Part shown: in pieces, positions 52,218 through 59,302 of the stretch
How the letters are laid out: the number at the start of each line of letters is the position of its first letter
Position numbering within the stretch: the first letter of the stretch is position 1
Source: Anaerospora hongkongensis
GTDB lineage: Bacteria > Bacillota > Negativicutes > Sporomusales > DSM-15969
Reading direction: 5' to 3'
Length of the DNA stretch: 64,000 bases
Assembly (NCBI RefSeq): GCF_004339805.1
Contig: NZ_SLUI01000005.1
Span: 62,001-126,000 of the forward strand
Notes under the pieces: model-generated
What the model saw: only the letters and a program-made list of their open reading frames with translations
Databases searched by the model: none
What the model was told of the DNA's origin: nothing
Made by a program: the position numbers and the translations under genes

Positions 52218-53045
52218 CTATTTGCCTCCTTTCTGTGCACGGGCAATGACTTTGTCATATTCAGCCGTGTATTCGGGAGCAGTTGTCTTATACAAAACTC
52301 CGATTGGGAATTTTCCTGCCTTTTGCTCATCCGTCATTTTTTCATAAGCGGCCAGCATAACGCCGTTATCTTTCTGCCATTTCATCATATTCGGAGCAGC
52401 GCCCATTTTATTTTGACGGCCAAACGAAATCGGACAGGCCGTAATTGCTTCAATAATACTAAAGCCTTCATGCTGAATGCCCTGGGTAATGACATCAACT
52501 AAGGTCGGAGTATGATACGTGGTTGCTCTGGCAACAAATGTGGCACCCGCACCCTTGGCAAGCTCGGTTACGTCAAAAGAACGGTCAACAGTTCCAAAAG
52601 GAGCCGTAGTTGCTTTCGAGTCGGTCGGGGTCAGCGGGGAATATTGACCGCCGGTCATTCCGTAAATATTGTTATTGTAGAGAACCACCGTCAGGTCGAT
52701 ATTGCGGCGTGCAGCATGGATGAAGTGATTGCCGCCGATAGCGGTGGCATCCCCGTCACCGGTGACCACAATCACTTTAAGCCGTGGTTCTGACAGCTTA
52801 ATACCGGTCGCAACCGGCAGGGCACGGCCATGGGCCGAATGCACCGTATTAAAATCCAGATAGCCCGAAGCACGGCTTGAGCAGCCAATGCCCGATACGA
52901 CGGCTACGCCGTCCTTATCCAGCGCTAGTTTGTCGATTGCTTTAACAATAGCACCGGTTACAATGCCGTTGCCGCAGCCCGGACACCAGATATGAGGCAG
53001 CCGGCCGGCACGAAAGTATTTATCAATGATTTGTTCCATTTCCAT
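52218..53045 (-). CDS. korB: 2-oxoacid:ferredoxin oxidoreductase subunit beta
   Basis: A 275-residue thiamine-diphosphate-binding subunit. WCPGCGNGIVTGA near residue 20, SGIGCSSRASGYLDFNTVH and VTGDGDATAIGGNHFIHAARRN (the GDG...N ThDP-Mg2+ motif) are visible. YNNNIYGMTGGQYSPLTP is the substrate-side segment seen in 2-oxoglutarate-type enzymes. AGGAGG lies upstream. It is 26 bases downstream of korA. Confidence 0.94.
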   Translation of the reverse strand: MEMEQIIDKYFRAGRLPHIWCPGCGNGIVTGAIVKAIDKLALDKDGVAVVSGIGCSSRASGYLDFNTVHSAHGRALPVATGIKLSEPRLKVIVVTGDGDATAIGGNHFIHAARRNIDLTVVLYNNNIYGMTGGQYSPLTPTDSKATTAPFGTVDRSFDVTELAKGAGATFVARATTYHTPTLVDVITQGIQHEGFSIIEAITACPISFGRQNKMGAAPNMMKWQKDNGVMLAAYEKMTDEQKAGKFPIGVLYKTTAPEYTAEYDKVIARAQKGGK

Positions 53046-53071
53046 ATACTAAGCTTCCTCCTTACTGTTGT

Positions 53072-54208
53072 TTATTTGCATTTTTCAATTGTAGCCAACA
53101 GTTCGTTCGGCGTAATTGCCTCACTATTGTATTTTGCGTGAAGGGTTACCGGTACCTTGCCGGCTACAGCGCGTTCCACTTCAATCACATATTGACCGAA
53201 GTTCATTTCAGCAACAATAAGGTGCTTAACTTTGTCCGCCAGGGCTTTCACCTGTTTTTCAGGGAAAGGCCACATGGTTATCGGTCTGAACAGACCGGCT
53301 TTAATGCCTTTTTCTCTTGCTGCATCTACAGCAGCATAAGCAGTACGGGCAGCACCACCGTAAGCGAGCACGGCAACTTCCGCATCTTCGAGCAGATATT
53401 CTTCATAGAGGACAATCTCGTCGAGATTGTTGTTAATTTTGGCATGGAGCCGGTCCAGGCAGGCCTGGGTAGCAGCCGGGCTGCCATCAGGGAAACCGTA
53501 TTCATCATGCACCAGGCCGGTTACATGCCAGCGATAGCCGCTGCCAAACGGAGCCATTGGCGGTACCAGGTCTGCATCCGGCTTGTAGGCACGGAATTCT
53601 TCAGGCGGTACGGCAGGCAGCTTACGCTGGGGCTTGACAATCTGGTCATACGAGGCCGGAAGATCAATCCGCTCACGCATATGACCAATAATTTCATCCA
53701 GCAGTAGAATTACCGGCATACGATATTTTTCGGACAGCTCATATGCCTTGATGGTGAGGTCAAAACATTCCGGTACACTGCCGGGAGTAAGGGCAATGAC
53801 CGGGTGATCGCCATGAGTTCCCCAGCGGGCTTGCATTACATCGCCCTGCGCCGGTGCCGTAGGCTGGCCGGTGGAAGGACCCACACGCTGTACGTTAACG
53901 ATTACCATCGGAATCTCGGCAATACAGGCATAACCGAGAAGCTCCTGCTTCAAAGAGAAGCCAGGACCGCTGGTGGCAGTCATTACTTTTTTTCCTGTTA
54001 ATGCGGCACCGATAATAACACCGATGCCGGCAATTTCGTCTTCCATTTGAATAAATTTTCCACCAACGGCAGGCAGTGCTCTGGCCAGAGATTCCGCCAC
54101 TTCGGTAGAAGGAGTAATCGGATAGCCGCCAAAGAAGGTAACACCGGCTGCAATGGCACCTTCGGCTACCGCTTGGTTGCCTTGCATGAGTTTTGTTTTG
54201 TAAGACAT
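53072..54208 (-). CDS. korA: 2-oxoacid:ferredoxin oxidoreductase subunit alpha
   Basis: A 378-residue alpha subunit (domains I and II). QGNQAVAEGAIAAGVTFFGGYPITPSTEVAE at the N-terminus, EDEIAGIGVIIGAALTGKKVMTATSGPGFSLKQE and RVGPSTGQPTAPAQGD are classic KorA/VorB blocks; GPSTG-P is typical for 2-oxoglutarate or branched-chain 2-oxoacid enzymes. ATG 54208 with AAAGGAG is chosen; the frame stays open 30 codons further over the korD end. Branched-chain 2-oxoacids are a real alternative substrate, given the leucine dehydrogenase elsewhere in the window. Confidence 0.93.
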   Translation of the reverse strand: MSYKTKLMQGNQAVAEGAIAAGVTFFGGYPITPSTEVAESLARALPAVGGKFIQMEDEIAGIGVIIGAALTGKKVMTATSGPGFSLKQELLGYACIAEIPMVIVNVQRVGPSTGQPTAPAQGDVMQARWGTHGDHPVIALTPGSVPECFDLTIKAYELSEKYRMPVILLLDEIIGHMRERIDLPASYDQIVKPQRKLPAVPPEEFRAYKPDADLVPPMAPFGSGYRWHVTGLVHDEYGFPDGSPAATQACLDRLHAKINNNLDEIVLYEEYLLEDAEVAVLAYGGAARTAYAAVDAAREKGIKAGLFRPITMWPFPEKQVKALADKVKHLIVAEMNFGQYVIEVERAVAGKVPVTLHAKYNSEAITPNELLATIEKCK

Positions 54209-54224
54209 CGAATTCGCTCCTTTA

Positions 54225-54407
54225 CTATTTTTGTACGAAGATGGCAAAATCGGGACAGCGCATCTCACACTGGCGGCATTTGATGCAATCTTTCTCATTC
54301 ACAATCTCGACTTTTTCCAATTGATTTACCGTTAACACCTTTTTCGGGCAGAATTCCACACAGATGCCACACCCTTTACAGCGATTCACGTGAACTTTTA
54401 AACTCAT
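54225..54407 (-). CDS. korD: 2[4Fe-4S] ferredoxin subunit delta
   Basis: A 60-residue ferredoxin-type subunit with two CxxCxxCxxxCP motifs (CKGCGICVEFCP and CIKCRQCEMRCP), the electron outlet of the KOR complex. GAGGTGATTT precedes the ATG. It is the first gene of the kor cluster and 16 bases before korA. The control region upstream carries repeats shared with the LysR promoter. Confidence 0.94.
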   Translation of the reverse strand: MSLKVHVNRCKGCGICVEFCPKKVLTVNQLEKVEIVNEKDCIKCRQCEMRCPDFAIFVQK

Positions 54408-54594
54408 TTGAAATCACCTCTCTTTCCTATAATCAAACCGAGGGCCGGAATCGCCACCCGGTAACCTAACAGGACTCATTTCCAACAGCAACAAAAGACT
54501 GAATATTCAAAAACGAATGAACCTTAGGGTCCAACTATTTCAGTCCTTTTTTTATTTCCGATAAAATTATACCAAATAAACTACCATATTAAAA

Positions 54595-54631
54595 ATATCT
54601 ATTTCGATTGGTACATATATTTTTTTCGAAT
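54595..54631 (+). repeat. 37-bp direct repeat, copy A (kor-proximal)
   Basis: Begins ATATCTATTTCGATTGG and ends in T7CGAAT. It matches copy B (54790-54826) at 30 of 37 aligned positions without gaps; the last 16 bases are identical. It contains TTCGA near its left part and TCGAA at its right end, forming a wide dyad. Confidence 0.7.
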
Positions 54632-54789
54632 AAACCCTAATTATCTATAGTACGTAAGCCCATCGCACCTAGCTAAATAATTAAAAATTCGAAAATAACT
54701 GATAATTAACAGGCTGAGACGGCAAAACAGCATTTGACACCCGCTTCTGTGTTCATTAGAATTATATCAGGTAATAAAGCATAAGAAAA

Positions 54790-54826
54790 ATATCATTTTT
54801 GATTGCTTTGTATATTTTTTTCGAAT
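54790..54826 (+). repeat. 37-bp direct repeat, copy B (LysR-proximal)
   Basis: Begins ATATCATTTTTGATTGC and ends in T7CGAAT, only 18 bases before the LysR start codon. This position suits autorepression. The spacing to copy A is 195 bases start to start, so looping between the two sites is possible. Confidence 0.7.
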
Positions 54827-54844
54827 GGATAGAAAGAGGTTGCT

Positions 54845-55708
54845 ATGGATTTTCGTCAGTTAAAATATTTTCTGGCTGTCGCGGAAGAAGGGCAAATCAC
54901 GAAAGCGGCCCAGCGCCTGCATGTCACTCAGCCGCCGCTCAGTCAGCAATTAATTCTTCTGGAGAAAGAGCTCGGCGTCCAGCTCTTTGAACGCGGGAAA
55001 AAGCATATCCGGTTAACAGAAGCAGGTAATATTCTTCGCAACCGGGCCGAACAAATGATGGAGCTCAAAAAGGTAACCCTCAACGACCTGCAGGAATCAA
55101 CCGCAGGCATCAGCGGCCGCCTGATGATCGGAACTATCCCCTCCACAGCCGGTTCCATATTACCCGGTCACATTCAAAAATTCCATCAGCGTTATCCGAA
55201 AGTAACCTTTCACGTTCGCCAGGGAGAAACGCTGAAAATTCTTGAACTGCTCAATGTGGGCATCATCGAGATCGGCATTGTCCGTACCCCGGTTGATTAT
55301 GAGCAGTATGATTATATCTTACTTCCCGAAGAGGATATGGTAGTCGGTGCACTCCCCGGCATGCTCTCCGACTGTACGGAGCCGTTAGAGATCAGCCAGC
55401 TGGCTGAAAAGCCCCTGCTGGCCCATCATCGCCATGCCGCGCCGACCATCGTCGAGCACTGCCGCCAGCAAGGCCTTGATCCTACCCTGCTGTGTACCAG
55501 CGATGATATTACTTTATTATTGTTATGGGCTAATTTAGGCTTAGGTGTCGCCATTGTGCCGGAATCTGCCGTTGATATTCTGCCTGCTTCCTCATTGACC
55601 TTCTATAAACTGAAAGGTCCCTATCTAAAAACAACGACTGCTGTCCTTTGGTCCAAAAAACATCCCCTCTCTGCCGCAGGCTCCCATTTCATTGAATTCT
55701 TCAAATAG
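54845..55708 (+). CDS. LysR-type regulator divergent from kor
   Basis: A 287-residue LysR protein. The winged helix-turn-helix is at residues 1-60 (EEGQITKAAQRLHVTQPPLSQQLILLEKELGVQLF). The effector domain shows MIGTIPSTAGSILPGHIQKFHQRYPKVTFHVRQG. It resembles CitR/CysB-like small-molecule sensors in length. AGAGG precedes the ATG. Its gene is divergent from korDABC and the two share 37-bp repeats, so it is probably the regulator of the 2-oxoacid oxidoreductase operon; the co-inducer may be a 2-oxoacid (inferred). Confidence 0.92.
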   Translation: MDFRQLKYFLAVAEEGQITKAAQRLHVTQPPLSQQLILLEKELGVQLFERGKKHIRLTEAGNILRNRAEQMMELKKVTLNDLQESTAGISGRLMIGTIPSTAGSILPGHIQKFHQRYPKVTFHVRQGETLKILELLNVGIIEIGIVRTPVDYEQYDYILLPEEDMVVGALPGMLSDCTEPLEISQLAEKPLLAHHRHAAPTIVEHCRQQGLDPTLLCTSDDITLLLLWANLGLGVAIVPESAVDILPASSLTFYKLKGPYLKTTTAVLWSKKHPLSAAGSHFIEFFK

Positions 55709-55737
55709 TGTTTTTACCATTCCCATACAGCAAATAA

Positions 55738-55785
55738 GAGGGTGACGCATTTGCTTGGCAATAAGCATGTGCGACACCCTCTTTT
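55738..55785 (+). terminator. Terminator of the LysR gene
   Basis: GAGGGTG (55738-55744) pairs with CACCCTC (55775-55781), with CGCAT/TGCG and GCTT/AAGC pairs inside, followed by TTTT. Confidence 0.8.
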
Positions 55786-55788
55786 CAC

Positions 55789-55848
55789 TTATTCTTCATT
55801 TGTCTTTGACAAAAAGATGGCAACTAAGAAAAAGAACAGCATCTCCAT
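55789..55848 (-). CDS. Tiny single-span membrane peptide (19-21 residues)
   Basis: A minus-strand frame encodes (MD)MEMLFFFLVAIFLSKTNEE before TAA. GGGAGG precedes it and is seven bases from the ATG at 55848; an ATG two codons earlier is also in frame. The core LFFFLVAIFL is long enough to insert in a membrane and the tail is charged. Strong ribosome site and sense-like composition argue for a real small protein; no family is recognised. It is between the LysR terminator and the EamA gene. Confidence 0.45.
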   Translation of the reverse strand: MEMLFFFLVAIFLSKTNEE

Positions 55849-55918
55849 ATCCATTCCTCCCTCTCCGTATTAGCTGAGGTTCGAGAGAAAACCAGAAGCG
55901 ATTCAATGCTCTTAACCA

Positions 55919-56779
55919 TTATCCCAGCGCTAAGGCAATCAAGCCCATCATCATCGTTGCCGCACCGGTCAGTCTAAGCTTAACATTCCCCTCAGACAAC
56001 AGCCGGGCCCCCAGAATCGCCCCAATTAAGATGCTGACCTCCCTGGCAGGCGCTATATAGCTGACCGGACTAAATACCATTGCAGTTAAGACCAGGATAT
56101 ATGCCATAGGAGATAGAATAGCCACACCGAGGGCCTCTTTTTTATGGGCGGCCCACTGTTCTTTCACCTTATCCCAATTTTTCAGGGAGTATGGTGTCAA
56201 CAGCAGCACCCTTCCCAAATTCGTACACCAATCCATTACCAACGGTGGCAGCAAGTACGTACTAACGGCAATTTTATCAACTACCGTATAACCGGCAATT
56301 GCCGCCCCGCAGAACAAGGCATAGACAATCGACTTACGCGCAGCTTTTTCATGATTCTGAAACGGATTGCCTGTAATCACCAGGATACCGATGCCGATAA
56401 AAACAGCCCCGCCCAGGGCCAGCAGTGACGGCTGCTCCTGTAAAAAGAAAACCGCCGTCAACACGGATAGCAGCGGCCCGGTTCCTCGGGCCAGCGGATA
56501 AATAACCGAAAGATCTCCAAAGCGATACCCTTTATCAAGCAGAATAAAATACACTGAATGCAATGCGGCACTGCCTGCGATTAAGGCAATATGGACCGGA
56601 CTGAAGACGGTGGCATTGTCCAGCAGGATCCACACCGCCAGGGGAAAATAGATAATTGCCGACAAGCTGGCAAAAATCCAGATAAACGCGGTACCGCCGC
56701 AGGCCTTTTTAGCCAGAAGGTTCCACGCTGCATGACAAAAAGCCGCAATGATGACCAGCAGAAGAGCAAACCCTGTCAT
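55919..56779 (-). CDS. EamA/DMT-family transporter
   Basis: A 286-residue, ten-span protein with two EamA repeats. HAAWNLLAKKACGG at the start is typical. YPLARGTGPLLSVLTAVFFLQEQPS ends the first repeat, and SYIAPAREVSILIGAILGARLLSEG is its counterpart in the second. DMT exporters move amino acids, nucleobases or other metabolites. AAAGGATG precedes the ATG. It is divergent from the LWHDRWW-type LysR at 56917, its probable regulator. Confidence 0.88.
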   Translation of the reverse strand: MTGFALLLVIIAAFCHAAWNLLAKKACGGTAFIWIFASLSAIIYFPLAVWILLDNATVFSPVHIALIAGSAALHSVYFILLDKGYRFGDLSVIYPLARGTGPLLSVLTAVFFLQEQPSLLALGGAVFIGIGILVITGNPFQNHEKAARKSIVYALFCGAAIAGYTVVDKIAVSTYLLPPLVMDWCTNLGRVLLLTPYSLKNWDKVKEQWAAHKKEALGVAILSPMAYILVLTAMVFSPVSYIAPAREVSILIGAILGARLLSEGNVKLRLTGAATMMMGLIALALG

Positions 56780-56916
56780 TTTTCTTCATCCTTTCCCTGC
56801 ATGTGTTGGCAAAGCAGTTTGTTCATGCTAATTTTAAGCTATAGCTGTAAGCGAAGTAAAACGCAAAAAATCGTAATACAATAGCGAAGAATTCGATATT
56901 TAAGAGGTGACCACAA

Positions 56917-57804
56917 GTGGATATACTGGGCATGGAGGCTTTCCTTGCAATTGTGCAAACCCGCAGCCTGACAAAAGCAGCTGAACTGCTGCACCTGTCG
57001 CAGTCAACAGTCAGCTATCGTCTCCAGATGCTGGAACGCGAGATGGGTGCAACCCTGATCGAGCGCCACAAGGGAATCCAGGCCATTCACCTGACGCCTT
57101 TCGGTGAAAGCTTTGCTGTTTTAGCCGAACGCTGGAGCCTGTTAAAGCGGGAAATGGAAATCCTGCAATGCCGTGGGCAGCAAACCTGTCTAACAATTGG
57201 TGCTGCCGACAGCCTGAGCGTCTATGTGCTGCCGCCGCTATACAGGATGCTTAGCAGGCAATGCCCTGCGATTCGCCTGAAAATACGCACGCAGCACACC
57301 CTGGAATCTTACGAGAGTATGGAAGCGCGGGAAATTGATATGGCCTTTGTAAAAGCGGAAAGACCAGCTGCAGGCCTGATTGTTAACCCCTTCTATGTGG
57401 ATGAAATGGTACTAGTCCGGCTCAAGTCCGAAAACAGAGCTGCCACCGATACCGTCTCCCCCCTGGAATTAGACTGCCGCCAGCAACTGTACTTCGCTTG
57501 GGGCCCGGCCTATCAGCTTTGGCACGACCGGTGGTGGAACGCTTTAACGCCAGCCAGTATGCAGCTGGATTCGGCCGCTCTGATTTTTTCTGTTATGTGG
57601 AATGTTGAGCAGTGGGCCATTGTCCCTAAATCAATTGCCAATGCGCTGGCTCATCCCGACACCTTTATTGTCCAGCGCTTATCAGATTCACCGCCGCCAA
57701 GAGTCTGCTATCAGGTGATGCATAAAAATTACGATTCGGCCAAAGAGCCTGCTGTTTCGATCATCAACCAGTTTGTGCGCTATATTTACCGCAACCAGAC
57801 TTAA
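56917..57804 (+). CDS. LysR-type regulator, LWHDRWW subgroup (copy 2)
   Basis: A 295-residue LysR protein and clear paralogue of the one at 27235. The helix-turn-helix region (AFLAIVQTRSLTKAAELLHLSQSTVSYRL) and the middle effector region (WGPAYQLWHDRWWNAL) are strongly shared. GTG start with GAGGTG upstream. Like its paralogue it is divergent from a transporter gene, here EamA. The Trp-rich patch is unusual for LysR effector domains and may shape a pocket for an aromatic or hydrophobic ligand (inferred). Confidence 0.9.
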   Translation: MDILGMEAFLAIVQTRSLTKAAELLHLSQSTVSYRLQMLEREMGATLIERHKGIQAIHLTPFGESFAVLAERWSLLKREMEILQCRGQQTCLTIGAADSLSVYVLPPLYRMLSRQCPAIRLKIRTQHTLESYESMEAREIDMAFVKAERPAAGLIVNPFYVDEMVLVRLKSENRAATDTVSPLELDCRQQLYFAWGPAYQLWHDRWWNALTPASMQLDSAALIFSVMWNVEQWAIVPKSIANALAHPDTFIVQRLSDSPPPRVCYQVMHKNYDSAKEPAVSIINQFVRYIYRNQT

Positions 57805-57828
57805 CTGTATCCCTGCCATAAATTACCT

Positions 57829-57857
57829 GAGCAAAACAGCCATGTTTTGCTCTTTTT
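57829..57857 (+). terminator. Terminator of LysR copy 2
   Basis: GAGCAAAACA pairs exactly with TGTTTTGCTC around GCCA, followed by five T residues. Confidence 0.9.
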
Positions 57858-57936
57858 GCCATTAATTTGCTTGCCTAATTTTCCGATAACATAAATATAG
57901 CCTCAGAAATTTATGCGCAAAGGAAATTACGCCAGC

Positions 57937-58674
57937 ATGAAAAAAATAGTCGCCTCCCTGCTGCTTGTCTCTTATCTAGCCATTTTTCAGCCTGTTCCCG
58001 CTCATGCCGGATTCTTTTTAGTGAACATGTTGAATGGTCTTTTTAAAGGAAGCACCAAAAATTCGCCGCCTGCCACCCCCTCAATCCCTGCCGGCAACCC
58101 AGCTAGCGCCGTAATTAAATTTGGCATGCGCAGCAGCCAGGTAGCCGCTGTGCAGCAATACCTGATTACCGCTAAATACCTGACCGGAGCTGCCGACGGA
58201 ATATTTGGTTATCAGACACTGCAGGCTGTCAAGCTGTTCCAGCGGGAAGCAGGGCTAGCTGACGATGGTATTGTCGGCCCGAAAACGTTGAATACTCTAA
58301 AGAGCTTTAAGGGTACCCGCAAGCAGAGCGTTCCTGCCCCCCGCAAACCGTCCCCTCTGCCAAAACAGAATGGCGAAATTCCGGCGTATCTTTATACCCT
58401 GCCAATGGTGGCTACCGGCTATACCCGCTACGATCCGGACTGTACCGACTATACATATCGCGGCACCTATCTCCGGCGGGGACTGTGCGCCGTTGATCCG
58501 GACGTCATTCCTCTGGGAACCAGACTATATATTCCCGGTTATGGTGAAGCTCTCGCCGATGATATTGGCGGCGCAATTATTGGTAATCACATTGACCTTG
58601 CCATGGACACACGGGCGGAAGCTTTTGATTGGGGAAGGCGTCATTTGACCGTTTACGTATTGCCGCCCAAATAG
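57937..58674 (+). CDS. Secreted peptidoglycan-binding, 3D-domain protein
   Basis: About 245 residues. A signal peptide (MKKIVASLLLVSYLAIFQ...AHA) is followed by a PG_binding_1 domain (FGMRSSQVAAVQQYL, ADGIFGYQTLQAVKLFQREAGLADDGIVGPKTL). A Pro-rich linker leads to a C-terminal 3D domain (AVDPDVIPLGTRLYIPGYGEALADDIGGAIIGNHIDLAMDT) with the three Asp of this MltA-like fold. Homologues act as muralytic or stationary-phase wall proteins in spore formers. The ATG at 57937 gives a proper signal peptide; an in-frame ATG eight codons earlier lacks a ribosome site. A strong terminator follows. Confidence 0.88.
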   Translation: MKKIVASLLLVSYLAIFQPVPAHAGFFLVNMLNGLFKGSTKNSPPATPSIPAGNPASAVIKFGMRSSQVAAVQQYLITAKYLTGAADGIFGYQTLQAVKLFQREAGLADDGIVGPKTLNTLKSFKGTRKQSVPAPRKPSPLPKQNGEIPAYLYTLPMVATGYTRYDPDCTDYTYRGTYLRRGLCAVDPDVIPLGTRLYIPGYGEALADDIGGAIIGNHIDLAMDTRAEAFDWGRRHLTVYVLPPK

Positions 58675-58679
58675 AATAC

Positions 58680-58724
58680 AAGAATAACCCCGGCCCTATC
58701 GAATAAATAGGCCGGGGTTATTCT
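58680..58724 (+). terminator. Terminator of the 3D-domain gene
   Basis: AGAATAACCCCGGCC pairs with GGCCGGGGTTATTCT, 15 bp, followed by GTATTTT. Confidence 0.82.
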
Positions 58725-58802
58725 GTATTTTCCGCTGACTGACACACTCTCCATGTGGAGCTCATATTATGTTATATAACTACAAATTGAGGTGATTTTA
58801 CG

Positions 58803-59255
58803 ATGAGTCAAAACGATGAGTTTATTAACTTTAGTTTCTCCGTACTGCCAAACAATACGTCTGGCAGCGTTTCCATTCCCTTAACATTAACGCCTACCCC
58901 TACAACATTAGCAACGCTGACTCTCCGGTCCGGCTGCGACTGCAATTGCGCCGTAGCATTAAATGCTACTGTTGGCTGGCTGGCAGTGGCCGATGGTACT
59001 GGTTTGGAAAGAGTTGATGTACTGTTTAAGATTTGGCGGGGCGTTCCCTTATCGAACCTGGTATTCAGTGCCCTTGACAGTGGGGAAGCCGGCTTTGACA
59101 GCAGGAAAGTCACCAGTTTTAGTCATGTTGATACCCGCTTCGGGTCCTCCAGATTTTACACATACTATCTGACCGCTGAACTGCTCAACAGCGGCAGTGC
59201 AGCCACGGTTATCGGACCGATTACCTTTACCGCAACAGAAGTCGAAGGAGGTTAA
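58803..59255 (+). CDS. Unknown beta-rich protein with CDCNC motif
   Basis: A 150-residue protein without signal peptide or membrane span. Alternating hydrophobic and Thr/Ser residues suggest a beta-sandwich, starting with a Pro/Thr-rich strand (TLTPTPTTLATLTL). The compact SGCDCNCAV near residue 45 places three Cys in five positions, good for disulfide cross-links or metal binding. Composition and lack of a signal recall spore surface or exosporium proteins, but I cannot match a family. GAGGTGATTT precedes the ATG. It lies between a wall protein and a GGDEF-EAL gene, convergent with the latter. Confidence 0.65.
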   Translation: MSQNDEFINFSFSVLPNNTSGSVSIPLTLTPTPTTLATLTLRSGCDCNCAVALNATVGWLAVADGTGLERVDVLFKIWRGVPLSNLVFSALDSGEAGFDSRKVTSFSHVDTRFGSSRFYTYYLTAELLNSGSAATVIGPITFTATEVEGG

Positions 59256-59274
59256 AAAAAACCTCGTTTCCTGT

Positions 59275-59302
59275 AAGGCCGTAAGCGAATGCTTACGGCC
59301 TT
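59275..59302. terminator. Bidirectional hairpin overlapping a stop codon
   Basis: AAGGCCGTAAGC pairs exactly with GCTTACGGCCTT around GAAT. The right arm contains the TAA stop of the GGDEF-EAL gene. On the minus strand a T8-rich tract follows 14 bases later. Confidence 0.75.

Larger units (their letters stand above)
54408..54844. promoter_or_regulatory. Divergent kor/LysR control region
   Basis: 437 bases without a gene. It holds a distal hairpin (GACTGAA at 54500 region pairing with TTCAGTC near 54540) in the kor leader. It also has two copies of a 37-bp element and a third TTCGAA core near 54689. The middle is very AT-rich. Regulation of kor by the divergent LysR protein through these elements is the natural reading. 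Confidence 0.6.

Noticed and set aside
54495-54552. Terminator between korD and the LysR gene
   Set aside because: The GACTGAA/TTCAGTC pairing is short with a large loop. It ends in T on the plus strand, where no gene needs stopping, so it is recorded only as a leader hairpin.
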